Origin: Coriobacteriia bacterium
Lineage (GTDB): Bacteria > Actinomycetota > Coriobacteriia > Anaerosomatales > PALSA-660
NCBI GenBank assembly: GCA_030652345.1
Contig: JAUSAU010000076.1
Location: forward strand, 1 to 25,668
Length of the DNA: 25,668 nucleotides
Reading direction: 5' to 3'
Shown: in pieces, positions 1 to 8,361 of the stretch
Layout of the letters: every line of letters starts with the position of its first letter
How positions within the stretch are numbered: the first letter of the stretch is position 1
The notes under the pieces: generated by a model
What the model was told of the DNA's origin: nothing
Seen by the model: only the letters and a program-made list of their open reading frames with translations
Database searches by the model: none
Made by a program: the position numbers and the translations under genes

Positions 1-833
1 ACATCACCGAGCGCAAGGAGTCCGAACTCGAGCTGGACAGCTACCGCCGTGACCTCGAGCGTATGGTCAAGGAGCGTACCGAGGAACTCATGACGGCCAA
101 CCGGCGCCTCCAGCAGGCGACCGAGACCCGGATCCGCTTCCTCTCGAGCATGTCGCATGAACTCCGCACGCCGCTGAACTCCGTCATCGGCTTCTCCGGC
201 GTGTTGCTCCAGGAGATGTCAGGCCCGCTCAACGTCGAGCAGCGCCGTCAGCTCGATATCATCTATCAGGCGGGCCGACGCCTCATGGACACCATCGAGG
301 ACGTTCTGGATGTGGCTCGTATCGAGGCGGGCAAGACCGAACTGCTGTGGGAGCAGTTCGAGATCGATACCGTGATGAGTGCGCTCGTGGACAGCGTCCA
401 GGCGCAGGCCGACACGGCGGGATCCGACCTGGTCCTCTCGCTTCCGACCGAGCCGGGGCAGATCGTCTCGGACCGTCGCAAGCTCGTGCAGATCGTCCGG
501 GGGCTGCTCGAGAACGCGATCAAGTTCACCGGCGCCGGTCGCATCGATCTCATCGTCGAGCGCGAGAGGGATGTCGTCAGGATCCGCGTGCGCGACACCG
601 GCGCCGGGATTCCCGCTGAGGAGCTGCCCTACGTCTTCGAGGAGTTCCGGCAGGTGCGGCTCTCGGACGGTTCGCGTCCTGAGGGCGCCGGTCTCGGACT
701 GTCGATCTGCGCCAAACTCGCCGACCTGCTCGGAGGCGGCCTGACAGCCGCCAGCGAGGAGGGTGTCGGTTCCGAGTTCGTGTTCACTGTGCCGATCGGT
801 CCGATCGTGGACCTCGGGAGCGAATCGTCGTGA
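1..833 (+). CDS. Sensor histidine kinase, C-terminal part (5' end outside the window)
   Basis: The reading frame is open from nucleotide 3 and has no start inside the window, so this is the C-terminal part of a longer protein. The first residues (ITERKE) are typical of the end of a PAS domain. A short coiled segment follows, then a HisKA dimerisation domain with the H-box SHELRTPLNS, whose phosphoacceptor His is codon 52 of the fragment. The HATPase_c domain has an N-box (LLENAIKFT), a G1 box (DTGAGIP), an F-box-like stretch (YVFEEFRQV) and a G2 box (EGAGLGLSI). It should autophosphorylate on His and pass phosphate to a receiver. The best candidate is the REC domain of the next gene, whose GTG start overlaps this stop by 4 bp (GTGA). 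An ATG at 63 is internal to the PAS-HisKA linker and is not a credible start. The input signal cannot be judged without the missing N terminus. Confidence 0.93.
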   Translation, partial: ITERKESELELDSYRRDLERMVKERTEELMTANRRLQQATETRIRFLSSMSHELRTPLNSVIGFSGVLLQEMSGPLNVEQRRQLDIIYQAGRRLMDTIEDVLDVARIEAGKTELLWEQFEIDTVMSALVDSVQAQADTAGSDLVLSLPTEPGQIVSDRRKLVQIVRGLLENAIKFTGAGRIDLIVERERDVVRIRVRDTGAGIPAEELPYVFEEFRQVRLSDGSRPEGAGLGLSICAKLADLLGGGLTAASEEGVGSEFVFTVPIGPIVDLGSESS

Positions 834-3118
834 AAGTGCTCGTCGTCGATGACGAAGAGGCCTCTCGGTACCTGCTCGAGTCGATCCTGCGCTCTCAGGG
901 TTACGAGATAGCGAGTGCCGTGGATGGCCTCGACGGGCTGGAGCGCGTCCGGGAGTTCGCGCCGGACCTGGTCGTGACCGACATCCTGATGCCGCGCATG
1001 GACGGCTACAAGATGTGCGTCCGGCTCCGCAGCGATCCGGAGACGCGCGACATACCGATCATGGTCTACACCGCCTCGTTCGGCGACGCGGCTGACAAGC
1101 GCTTCGCACTCTCGATCGGCGTCGACACGTTCCTCATCAAGCCGCAGGAGCCCGACGTGATCATCGCCGAGGTGGCGCGCCTGCTGGGTGCCGCCCGCGT
1201 GGCGGCGGAGCATGAGACGGTCGAGCCTGAGGACTCCGCGATGCTGCGCGAGTACGGGGAGCGCATATCCAACAAGCTCTACGAGAAGCTCCTCGAACTC
1301 GAGACGGCGAACGAGGAGCTGCACGCGACCGCGCGACGGCTGCGGGACGAGAGCAACGCGAAGACGCTCCTCGTGCAGGAGCTGTCGAGCGCGGTGGCCA
1401 AGGAGCAGGAGGCTGAGGAGGCGCTGCTGGTCAGCCAGGAGCGGTATGCGGCTGCCGTTCGCGGCGCGAACGACGGTATCTGGGACTGGGACCTCGACTC
1501 GGGGTCGTTCTTCGCCTCGCCGCGCTTCCGCGCGCTCCTCGGCCTGCGCGATGACGAGCCGCTCATCCGCGTCGGACAGTGGATCGACCGCGTCGTGCCG
1601 GAGGACGCCGAGCGCCTCGACCTCGAGATCGATCTGCACAAACGGGGGCTCACGCCACACTTCGAGAGTGAGTACCGGGTACTCGACGCTCATGGAGGAA
1701 CGGCGTGGATGCTGTCACGAGGGCAGGCGCTCCGCCGCGACGACGGGACGCCCTACCGGATGGCCGGCTCCCTGACGGACGTGACCGACCGCAAGCGGCA
1801 GGAGGAGCAGCTCCTGCGCAACGCGCTCTACGACGAACTCACCGGCCTCCCGAACCGCAACCTCTTCCTGGACCGCCTCCGCTTCTACCACCGGCTTCGT
1901 GATCGCCGCGAGGGGTACGCGTTCTCGGTGCTCTACGTCGACCTGGACCGCTTCAAGACGGTCAACGAGTCGTTCGGTCACGGGGCGGGCGACGCCCTGC
2001 TCATGACCGCCGGGACGCGCCTCGGGGCGATCGTCTCGCAGGGCGATACGGTGGCGCGCTTCAGCGGCGACGAGTTCGCGATCCTGCTCGACGATCTCGA
2101 CGATCCGGCCGATGCCGAACGCTTGGCCGAGCAGGTCGTCGCGGCCTTCGAGAAGCCCTTCGATGCCGGCGGCCAACAGGTGTTCGTGACGGCGAGCGTC
2201 GGGATCGCGATGTCGGGCCACGCGGATCAGGGGGCGGAGGAGCTGCTGCGCGACGCCGAGACCGCGATGTTCCGCGCCAAGGAGGCCGGCCGCAGCCGCT
2301 ACGAGGTCTTCGACACGCTCATGCATGCCGAGGCGGTCAAGGCGCTGCGGACCGAGGCCGAGCTTCGGCGGGCGCTCGAACGCGGCGAGCTCGAGCCGTA
2401 CTACCAGGCCGTGACGTCGCTTACGACCGGCGAGATCATCGGGTGCGAGGCGCTCGTGCGCTGGAACCACCCGGAGCGCGGACTGCTCGGTCCGTACGAG
2501 TTCGTGCCGGTCGCGGAGGACACGGGTCTGGTCGTCCCGATGGGGCGCGTGGTGATGGAGGCCGCGTGCCACCGGGCGAAGACGTGGCAGGACGCGGGGC
2601 GCGCTCTGCGCGTTTCCGTCAACATCTCCGCGCGGCAGTTCGCTCAGCCGGGGCTGCTCGACACGGTCCGTGATGTCCTGCGCGAGACGGGACTGTCGCC
2701 GGATCGCCTGGTCCTCGAACTGACGGAATCGGTCGTCATGAGCGACCCGAAGGAAGCCGCGGTCGTGCTGGCTCGGCTCAACGAGCTCGGCGTGGGGCTG
2801 TCGGTGGATGACTTCGGTACGGGCTACTCGTCCCTGTCGTATCTGCGGCGATTCCCCTTCGACACGCTCAAGATCGACCGTTCCTTCGTCATGGACATCC
2901 CGAACGACCCCGACAACATGACCATCGTCGAGGCGGTCGTCGGCCTCGCGCATTCGCTCAAGATGAAGGTGACCGCGGAGGGCGTCGAGACCGAGGAGCA
3001 GTGCCGGTATCTCAGGGACCTCGGGTGCGATGAGATCCAGGGCTTCCTGGTGAGCCGACCTGTGCCCGCTGCGGAGTTCGAGGCGCTGGCCGCGCGCGGC
3101 GTGGTGCTTCCGGAGTGA
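830..3118 (+). CDS. REC-PAS-GGDEF-EAL cyclic di-GMP signalling protein
   Basis: This 762-residue protein starts at a GTG that overlaps the upstream kinase stop. Residues 1-120 form a receiver domain with acidic D7/D8, phosphoacceptor D51 (TDILMPRMDG), T81 and K104. A coiled coil covers about 140-195 and a PAS domain about 203-325, ending in TDVTDRKRQEEQ. The GGDEF domain (about 330-495) reads SGDEF at 412-416, and its upstream inhibitory RxxD site is degenerate (SQGD). The EAL domain (about 505-755) keeps the family's catalytic signatures: CEALVRWNHP with E540, VNISARQF, ELTES, the metal-binding DDFGTGYSSL (D660, D661), KIDRSF, AEGVET and QGF. The likely main activity is phosphorelay-controlled hydrolysis of cyclic di-GMP to pGpG. 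Whether SGDEF still makes cyclic di-GMP or only binds GTP is uncertain. The kinase immediately upstream is the obvious phosphodonor. Confidence 0.95.
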   Translation: MKVLVVDDEEASRYLLESILRSQGYEIASAVDGLDGLERVREFAPDLVVTDILMPRMDGYKMCVRLRSDPETRDIPIMVYTASFGDAADKRFALSIGVDTFLIKPQEPDVIIAEVARLLGAARVAAEHETVEPEDSAMLREYGERISNKLYEKLLELETANEELHATARRLRDESNAKTLLVQELSSAVAKEQEAEEALLVSQERYAAAVRGANDGIWDWDLDSGSFFASPRFRALLGLRDDEPLIRVGQWIDRVVPEDAERLDLEIDLHKRGLTPHFESEYRVLDAHGGTAWMLSRGQALRRDDGTPYRMAGSLTDVTDRKRQEEQLLRNALYDELTGLPNRNLFLDRLRFYHRLRDRREGYAFSVLYVDLDRFKTVNESFGHGAGDALLMTAGTRLGAIVSQGDTVARFSGDEFAILLDDLDDPADAERLAEQVVAAFEKPFDAGGQQVFVTASVGIAMSGHADQGAEELLRDAETAMFRAKEAGRSRYEVFDTLMHAEAVKALRTEAELRRALERGELEPYYQAVTSLTTGEIIGCEALVRWNHPERGLLGPYEFVPVAEDTGLVVPMGRVVMEAACHRAKTWQDAGRALRVSVNISARQFAQPGLLDTVRDVLRETGLSPDRLVLELTESVVMSDPKEAAVVLARLNELGVGLSVDDFGTGYSSLSYLRRFPFDTLKIDRSFVMDIPNDPDNMTIVEAVVGLAHSLKMKVTAEGVETEEQCRYLRDLGCDEIQGFLVSRPVPAAEFEALAARGVVLPE

Positions 3119-3828
3119 GCGGCAGCACCTACACCGTCCCGTTCCACGTGCACATCCCCTGCGCGCCGCACACCGGGACGTTCCGGTTCGGCAAGCCGGA
3201 CGGGTACACCTTCGTCCCCGGTCAGTACTTCTCCCTCACGCTCCAGACGCGTGAGGGGCCCCAGACCAAGCACTTCTCCCACGCCGACGCCCCGGGTGAT
3301 CCGCACATCGAGCTCACGACCCGGCTCACCGGCAGCGCGTTCAAGGATGCGCTGCTCGCGCTCAAGCCACACGATGATGTGACCTTCACGGGTCCGCGTG
3401 GGCGCCTCACGGTCCCTGACGGCGTGGGGCGGGTGGGGTTCCTCGTCGGGGGTGTCGGTATCACTCCGGCGCGGTCCATCATCCGGGACGCCGTCGGGCG
3501 TTCCTCCGGCCTGGACGTCCTGCTGTTCTACGGCAACCTGGACCAGTCGTGCATCCCGTTCAAGCTGGAGTTCGATGCGGTCGCTGCCGATGTGCCCGGG
3601 ATCCGGGTCGTGCACGTCCTGCAGGTGCCGCTTCCCGGATGGGAAGGCGAGCGAGGGTTCATCACGGCCGACGTGGTCCGGAACCACACCGACCCGTGTG
3701 ACGGCCGCCACTGGTTCGTGTCGGGCCCGCCACAGATGGTCGAGGCGATGAAGCGCGTGGCGGCGCAGCTCGGACTGCCCGACGATGTCATGCACATCGA
3801 ATCCTTCGCCGGGTACGCACCGGCATGA
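3115..3828 (+). CDS. FAD/NAD(P)-binding oxidoreductase of the ferredoxin-NADP reductase superfamily
   Basis: This 237-residue protein starts at GTG 3115, overlapping the preceding stop (GTGA). Residues 1-100 look like the FAD-binding beta-barrel, with PGQY at 35-38 and KHFSHAD at 52-58 in place of the RxYS flavin motif. The NAD(P)-binding half has GGVGITPA at 112-119, a YGN motif, VSGPPQM at 202-208 and a C-terminal ESFAGY that normally stacks near the flavin. There is no fused [2Fe-2S] ferredoxin domain, so it must pass electrons to or from a separate partner; none is encoded nearby. Its place as the last gene of a two-component/cyclic di-GMP operon is odd. It could link redox state to the signalling proteins, but that is inference. 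The family call is secure; the electron partner is unknown. Confidence 0.88.
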   Translation: MSGSTYTVPFHVHIPCAPHTGTFRFGKPDGYTFVPGQYFSLTLQTREGPQTKHFSHADAPGDPHIELTTRLTGSAFKDALLALKPHDDVTFTGPRGRLTVPDGVGRVGFLVGGVGITPARSIIRDAVGRSSGLDVLLFYGNLDQSCIPFKLEFDAVAADVPGIRVVHVLQVPLPGWEGERGFITADVVRNHTDPCDGRHWFVSGPPQMVEAMKRVAAQLGLPDDVMHIESFAGYAPA

Positions 3829-3830
3829 GC

Positions 3831-3862
3831 AAGGGCCCCGACGTAGCGCCGGGGCCCTTTGC
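3831..3862. terminator. Hairpin terminator between convergent genes
   Basis: A perfect 10-bp stem (AAGGGCCCCG at 3831-3840 and CGGGGCCCTT at 3850-3859) with a 9-nt loop begins 3 bases after the oxidoreductase stop. The T run is only 3 nt. It lies between convergent genes and may serve both strands. Confidence 0.7.
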
Positions 3863-3884
3863 TCGAGTGCGGATCAGAGCCGTC

Positions 3885-4313
3885 TCACCCGACCGGTACG
3901 ATCTCGACGAGTTCCACGGCGAACGTGAGCGTCTTGCCGGCCAGCGGGTGATTGAAGTCCAGCGTGACGTCGTCGCCATCGATGGCGACGATCTCACCGG
4001 GCAGATGGTCGCCGTCAGGAGACGTCAGATTGACCATCATGCCGATGAGGGGCTCCTCGGCGAAGTCGCGCTTGGATACAGTCTGGGCCAGCTGCTCGTG
4101 CCTGGGTCCGTACGCGTCATCCGGCGCGATCGTGACCGTCGCCGTCCCACCCGGTTCGAGGCCGAGCACTGCCGTCTCGAAGCCGGGGATGACCTGGCCG
4201 GCGCCGACCGTGAACTCGAGCGGCTCCCTGCCGGCACTCGAGTCGAACTGCTCGCCATCATCGAGCGTCCCTGTGTAGTGCACTCGTACGGTGTCCCCGT
4301 TGGTGACCGACAT
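3885..4313 (-). CDS. FKBP-type peptidyl-prolyl cis-trans isomerase, SlyD-like
   Basis: This 142-residue cytoplasmic protein catalyses cis-trans isomerisation of peptidyl-proline bonds and probably acts as a folding chaperone. It opens with the FKBP signature VHYTGTLDDGEQFDSS near residue 11. Next come GAGQVIPGFE and the flap region leading into an inserted 'IF' domain, as in SlyD, and the chain returns to the FKBP fold with the NHPLAGKTLTF segment. No signal peptide is seen. The His/Cys-rich metal-binding tail of enterobacterial SlyD is absent, and the protein ends soon after the FKBP core (VELVEIVPVG). An AGGAGG ribosome-binding site (complement at 4323-4328) lies 9 nt before the ATG. It is a single-gene unit sharing its terminator region with the convergent oxidoreductase gene. 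Confidence 0.94.
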   Translation of the reverse strand: MSVTNGDTVRVHYTGTLDDGEQFDSSAGREPLEFTVGAGQVIPGFETAVLGLEPGGTATVTIAPDDAYGPRHEQLAQTVSKRDFAEEPLIGMMVNLTSPDGDHLPGEIVAIDGDDVTLDFNHPLAGKTLTFAVELVEIVPVG

Positions 4314-4631
4314 GGCGTGGCGCCTCCTGGTGGCCGATGGGTCGATGCTGTCGGGGAGACACTACACCAGGTTCGGGGACCGGGTCACGCCTGCCGTTCA
4401 GCCGACCGTTCATCAAGCCGTTCGTCCGCTCACAGTAGCGCTGAATGTGCAATACCGCCCGCTCGCACGGTACGCGCACGACCACCTAAGGGGTTGGGTT
4501 ACACTCTGCCCGGACACGTCTCGGTCAGGTAGCCGTTCGTCGCCCTATCTGCGACGGTCGTCACATCGGCAACTCATCCGCAGGCCGATACCACAACAGG
4601 AATACTGCACTCCGGGCGGGGAAGGTGTGGG
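4314..4631. other. Divergent intergenic region of 318 bp
   Basis: This stretch separates the minus-strand FKBP gene from the plus-strand 4632 gene. Apart from the FKBP ribosome-binding site (4323-4328) it shows no credible gene. A small inverted repeat, CGTCGC (4538-4543) and GCGACG (4551-4556), could form a 6-bp hairpin. A TACACT at 4500-4505 fits a -10 box for the rightward gene, but no matching -35 box is visible. Confidence 0.35.
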
Positions 4632-4985
4632 GTGTACGAACTCGAGGGGGTCCTTGGCCCCTCCATCATGAAGTTCGTGGACAGGTATGTCAGGTCTCTC
4701 CTGACCTGGGACATCCTTGTCTTCTTCCACCGCAACCCCGAGGCCGTTCTGGACCTGGAAGGACTCGCTTCGCGCCTTGGCCGTCGGGTCGAGGAGCTCC
4801 AGGGCGAGGTCGACGAGCTCTGCAAGGACAAGATGCTGCAGTGCGCGGGCGGACTGATCCGCTACCGGCCTACTCCCGAGATGCGCGATACGGTGGGGAA
4901 GTTCGTCGACGCGTGTCAGGAGCGGGGCCGCCGGCTGGCGCTGATCGCACTCGTCCTGCACAAGATCAACCCGCACGGATCCTAG
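4632..4985 (+). CDS. Small conserved-looking protein, possible winged-helix regulator
   Basis: This 117-residue protein has no signal peptide or membrane segment. GTG 4632 is taken as the start because a purine-rich GGGGAAGG lies just upstream; an ATG at 4668 is the alternative. Residues about 20-75 (from LLTWDILVFFHRNPEAVLD to DELCKDKML) resemble a winged-helix fold: a helix, a short 'D..GLASRLGR' turn-helix, then a helix followed by a probable wing (GGLIRYRPTPEM). This is the layout of small MarR/ArsR-type DNA-binding proteins and of dissociated wHTH adaptors. No ligand-binding or metal residues stand out. The C-terminal helix (EERGRRLALIALVLHKIN-like) is amphipathic and could mediate dimerisation. 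The gene is monocistronic and ends at a strong hairpin. Function unknown; the winged-helix reading is tentative. Confidence 0.7.
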   Translation: MYELEGVLGPSIMKFVDRYVRSLLTWDILVFFHRNPEAVLDLEGLASRLGRRVEELQGEVDELCKDKMLQCAGGLIRYRPTPEMRDTVGKFVDACQERGRRLALIALVLHKINPHGS

Positions 4986-5008
4986 GGCTCCGGACTCGTC
5001 TGGCAACA

Positions 5009-5045
5009 GGACGGCCCGCCCCCTCGGGGACGGGCCGTCCGTTCG
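5009..5045. terminator. Strong hairpin terminator between convergent genes
   Basis: GGACGGCCCG (5009-5018) pairs perfectly with CGGGCCGTCC (5031-5040), and further C:G pairs sit inside the stem. The tract GTTCGTTGT follows on the plus strand. It lies between the 4632 gene and the convergent HD-GYP gene and could stop both. Confidence 0.75.
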
Positions 5046-5064
5046 TTGTCTCGTGAGTCGCGCG

Positions 5065-6381
5065 CTAGATCTTGTCCGCCACGTTCAGCCGCAGCGTGTC
5101 GGCATCGACCACCTCGACGATAGTGCGGCCGTCGTCGGCCAGATCGACGTCGACCGGACGCTCGAACTCCTCGCCATCGGGCCCGTACACGACGCTGACG
5201 CTCGGTGCCAGGAGATCCTCGCCCTTCGCGCGTACGACCGCGATCGACATATCCGAGAGCCGCACGACACAGCCGACGGGGAAGACCCCGAGCGCCCGGA
5301 CGAAGAGCCGCGCGAAGAACGGGTCGAGCGACTTGCCCGCCTCGCGTAGGATCTGCATCACGCCACGGTCGGGCGAGAGCGCGACGCCGGCGTCGCCCTT
5401 GGTCAGGTGTTCGTAGCGGTCGGCGATGGCGACCATGCGGGAGTACGGATGCCCCACGTACTCGGCCGGCCGATCCGGGTAGCCCGAGCCGTCGATCCCC
5501 ATATGGTGTTCGTAGGCGACGAGCATGGGCGTGCGGTCCGCATCAGCGATGCGCGCGAGGATCTCGGCCCCGACCTTCGGGTGCAGCGCCTGTGCGGCGC
5601 GCGCCTGCTCCGGGTCGCTCGCGTCGAAGGCCGCTTTGCCGATGTCGTGCAGCATCGCGGCCATGCCGAGCGACATGAGGCCCTCGTCGGGAAGCCCGAG
5701 ACCCAGCCCGAGCGTGAGCGCGTAGATCATCACGTTGACCGAGTGGAACAGCGACGAGTCGTCCTTGGAGTTCATCATCGCCATGCCGAGCACGGCGCTC
5801 TCGTCCTCGACCATGCGGCTCATGATGTCGCCGACCATGCGTGAAGCGTTCTCGAGGTCCGGCGAGGCTCCCGAGCTCGCGCCCTGGTCGATGCCGCGCA
5901 GGGCGGTGATCAGCTGGCGGTACAGCGCCCGGTCCTGCTGGCGGCGTCGGTCGCGCTCCTCGCGCTCCACGCGCTCCTCGTCGCCGACCTTGAGAGCGGC
6001 CACGATGATGAACATCGCTCCGCGAGCGCCGAGTTCGCTCTCCACATCGAGTTCGGCGGACGGGCGCAGGTTGAGGACGTCGGCGAGTGCCACGGCGTCG
6101 GTCGGGGTGAATCCCGGTTCGAATGTCAGCGACTCGATGTGGTGGCGCTCCATCGTCTCGGAGAGCGACGCGGCCGCCGGGCTGTCACCCGACAGCACAT
6201 CGGAGCCCGAGTAGAGCCGGCCCTCGTGCAGGTTGAGCACGAACGATCCGTCGCACGTGAGCTCGGTGACCGCCTGGACCAGTGAGGAGATGGACTCGAC
6301 GTGGCTGGGGTGCGCGGGCGGGTAGAGCTGGACGGCACGACGGGAACCCGATACGGCGGCGACGAGGTGTTCAGCGCTCAT
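5065..6381 (-). CDS. HD-GYP-type protein with N-terminal YP module (copy A)
   Basis: This is a 438-residue soluble protein. Residues 1-130 form the module shared with three other proteins here (signature RRAVQLYPPAHP, Tyr20-Pro21). A charged helical linker (EERVEREERDRRRQQ) follows. The HD-GYP domain shows HSVNV (H213), MLHDIGK (H245/D246), EHHM (H292/H293) and GSGYP (G300-P302), then IADRYEHLT. HD-GYP domains normally hydrolyse cyclic di-GMP. Two departures are visible: the usual 'ILNKPGxLxxEE' stretch after HDIGK is replaced by a short Ala/Asp/Glu-rich sequence, and the canonical Glu after HH is Met. Activity may therefore be reduced or altered. The C-terminal GVFPVGCVVRL segment matches the other HD-GYP here. 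Its ATG directly follows the stop of the HEAT-repeat gene (TAGATG), so the two are surely co-translated. Confidence 0.92.
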   Translation of the reverse strand: MSAEHLVAAVSGSRRAVQLYPPAHPSHVESISSLVQAVTELTCDGSFVLNLHEGRLYSGSDVLSGDSPAAASLSETMERHHIESLTFEPGFTPTDAVALADVLNLRPSAELDVESELGARGAMFIIVAALKVGDEERVEREERDRRRQQDRALYRQLITALRGIDQGASSGASPDLENASRMVGDIMSRMVEDESAVLGMAMMNSKDDSSLFHSVNVMIYALTLGLGLGLPDEGLMSLGMAAMLHDIGKAAFDASDPEQARAAQALHPKVGAEILARIADADRTPMLVAYEHHMGIDGSGYPDRPAEYVGHPYSRMVAIADRYEHLTKGDAGVALSPDRGVMQILREAGKSLDPFFARLFVRALGVFPVGCVVRLSDMSIAVVRAKGEDLLAPSVSVVYGPDGEEFERPVDVDLADDGRTIVEVVDADTLRLNVADKI

Positions 6382-8361
6382 CTAGACACCACCGCCCTTC
6401 TGCTGCTGCGCGAGGGCCTGACGGGCCAGCTCGTTGATCTCAGCGAAGTGGCCGCGCTTGATGAGGGCGCGCCGGTTCGCGATCGCGGACAGCGCGTCGG
6501 TCGCCGCCTGATCCGTGCATCGAGCGAGCGCGATGATGACCTCGCGGGCGACCGCGAAGTCCTTGTTGTCCATATCCATGGACGCCAGTCGCTCCGCCAG
6601 CGTGGCTGCCGCGCCCGGCGCGTCGATGCGTCCGAGCGCGCGCGCGGCCGCGATCGCGACCTCGGTCGACGAGTCCCGCAGCAGCGTGGCGAGGTGACGG
6701 ACGGCGAGCGGTCCGCCGGCGGCGGCCAGCCCGGCGGCCACCTCGCGACGCGTCTGTTCGTCCGGGCGATGCATGAGCATCTCGATCGCGGCCTGCGGCC
6801 TCGCCTCGGACTCCCTTCCGAGCGTGGCGACGAGCGGAGCGACCTGGAACCACTGCGCGCGGGAGGCCGCAGCGGAGAGCATGTCGATGAGCCGGCGTCC
6901 GACGACTGCCTCGGCGATCCGCAGCCCGTCGGGCTTGACCGCGAGTGCCTCCTCGACGAATGCGGCCTGCGATGCGTCCCCGGCGCGCTGGACGATGTCC
7001 CGCGCCGCACCGACCTTGGTCGGATCCGCCGCCGCCGCGGTGATGAGCGCCTTCATCGTCCTCGGGCCGGTCGCCTCGGCGACGGCCGCGCGCAGCATCT
7101 CCGTGAGCTCAGGCCATGTCTGCGAGCCGCGGGACTCTCGTTCGACCATCCCGTGGAGCGCCTGCGCTGCGATCTCGATGTGGCCGCTCTCGATCAGCGA
7201 CGGGACCATCCCCGCGAGGCTATCGAGCGTGCGTCGGTACAGCGCGAGGTCCTCCTGCTGGTCCAGCAGGCGGAGCAGTGTGGCCACCGCGGCCTGATCG
7301 GCCCTGCCGGCCGACCGTGTGACCGCGTCACGCGCCCCGGCGATCTGCTCGGGAGCGAGAGCGGCCAGTTCGGCGACCTTCTGGTAGACGGGCTGCGATG
7401 CCGCGAGCGCAGGCTCAGCGACGCCGCTCATGCGCACCTGCACCATGTGATCGAGGAACGACATCTCCTTGGCCTCGCGCCCCAGCGTCGGCAGGATGTC
7501 CTTGACCTGTGCCATGACATCGCCGAACCGCTCGGCGAGCGGCAGGCGGGAGAGCGCGTTCGACATCGAGAGCATGTTGTTGCCGTACGCGCCGAACGCG
7601 AGACTGCCGGCGACCTCGCGCGGAGGGACCCGGGAGAAGACGCTCGCGAGCAGGTCGCGTGTGGGCGTGGTCTCGAGTCCCAGGCCGATGAGCGAGTCGC
7701 GACCGTCGTTGTCGAGTTGCAGGAACGCGGTCGCGATCGAGGAGGTCAGCGCTTCTCTGTTGCCCTCTCCGGCGGCGGCGGCCAGATCGGCCAGACCAGC
7801 CGAGAGCGCCGTGAGGTCGCCTTTCACGGCGACACGCAGCCACGCCGCCACCTTGTCGGGATCGGTGGCGAGGTCGCGAAGGAAGCCGTCGAGGTCCTCG
7901 ATCGCCTCGGGCTTGTTCATGTCCATGACCGTGAGGGTCACCGCTGCGGTGCGGATGTGCTCGCAGCCGGCGCGCTGGAGTACGGCGCCGATACCGCCCG
8001 CGTCGCGCAGTTCCTCGGGCTTCTCACCGATGGCAGTGAGGAAGGCGATGAGTTCGTCCAGCGAGATCCCGGGCGTGAAGTCCAGCTCCGCGACGCCGTG
8101 GTCACGCAGGGCCGTGGCGAGTTCGGCGGCGCCCGGTGCACCGGGGGCGACGGTCTGGCCGTCGTAGGAGAGTCCGTCCCGGGCGACCTTGAACGAGAGG
8201 ACCGGCTCGACCGAGAGCGCACCGGCGAGCGCACCCGCGGCGAGGTCGACCGCCTGACGGGGGATCGGGCTCGTCGGCGGGTACAGGCGCAGCGCTTTGG
8301 AGGCGGCGGTCAGCCCCCGAACGATCTGCTCTATGTCGGCGCCCTGTCCGGGTCGCTCCAT
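6382..8361 (-). CDS. HEAT-repeat protein with N-terminal YP module (copy A)
   Basis: This 659-residue, Ala-rich, helical protein has no signal peptide or membrane segment. ATG 8361 is preferred because GGAAGG lies 11 nt upstream; an in-frame GTG at 8373 would add four residues but has no spaced ribosome-binding site. Residues about 10-130 form the shared module (KALRLYPPTSPIPRQ, Tyr27-Pro28; then VARDGLSYDG and VAELDFTPGISLDELIAFL). The middle is helical and of unknown fold. The last 180 residues or so carry HEAT-like repeats, for example TRREVAAGLAAAGG..AVRHLATLL and STEVAIAAARALGRI. HEAT arrays are protein-binding scaffolds, so the likely role is to hold or regulate a partner. The obvious candidate is the HD-GYP protein encoded immediately downstream. 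Same gene order as 14236-17930. Confidence 0.88.
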   Translation of the reverse strand: MERPGQGADIEQIVRGLTAASKALRLYPPTSPIPRQAVDLAAGALAGALSVEPVLSFKVARDGLSYDGQTVAPGAPGAAELATALRDHGVAELDFTPGISLDELIAFLTAIGEKPEELRDAGGIGAVLQRAGCEHIRTAAVTLTVMDMNKPEAIEDLDGFLRDLATDPDKVAAWLRVAVKGDLTALSAGLADLAAAAGEGNREALTSSIATAFLQLDNDGRDSLIGLGLETTPTRDLLASVFSRVPPREVAGSLAFGAYGNNMLSMSNALSRLPLAERFGDVMAQVKDILPTLGREAKEMSFLDHMVQVRMSGVAEPALAASQPVYQKVAELAALAPEQIAGARDAVTRSAGRADQAAVATLLRLLDQQEDLALYRRTLDSLAGMVPSLIESGHIEIAAQALHGMVERESRGSQTWPELTEMLRAAVAEATGPRTMKALITAAAADPTKVGAARDIVQRAGDASQAAFVEEALAVKPDGLRIAEAVVGRRLIDMLSAAASRAQWFQVAPLVATLGRESEARPQAAIEMLMHRPDEQTRREVAAGLAAAGGPLAVRHLATLLRDSSTEVAIAAARALGRIDAPGAAATLAERLASMDMDNKDFAVAREVIIALARCTDQAATDALSAIANRRALIKRGHFAEINELARQALAQQQKGGGV

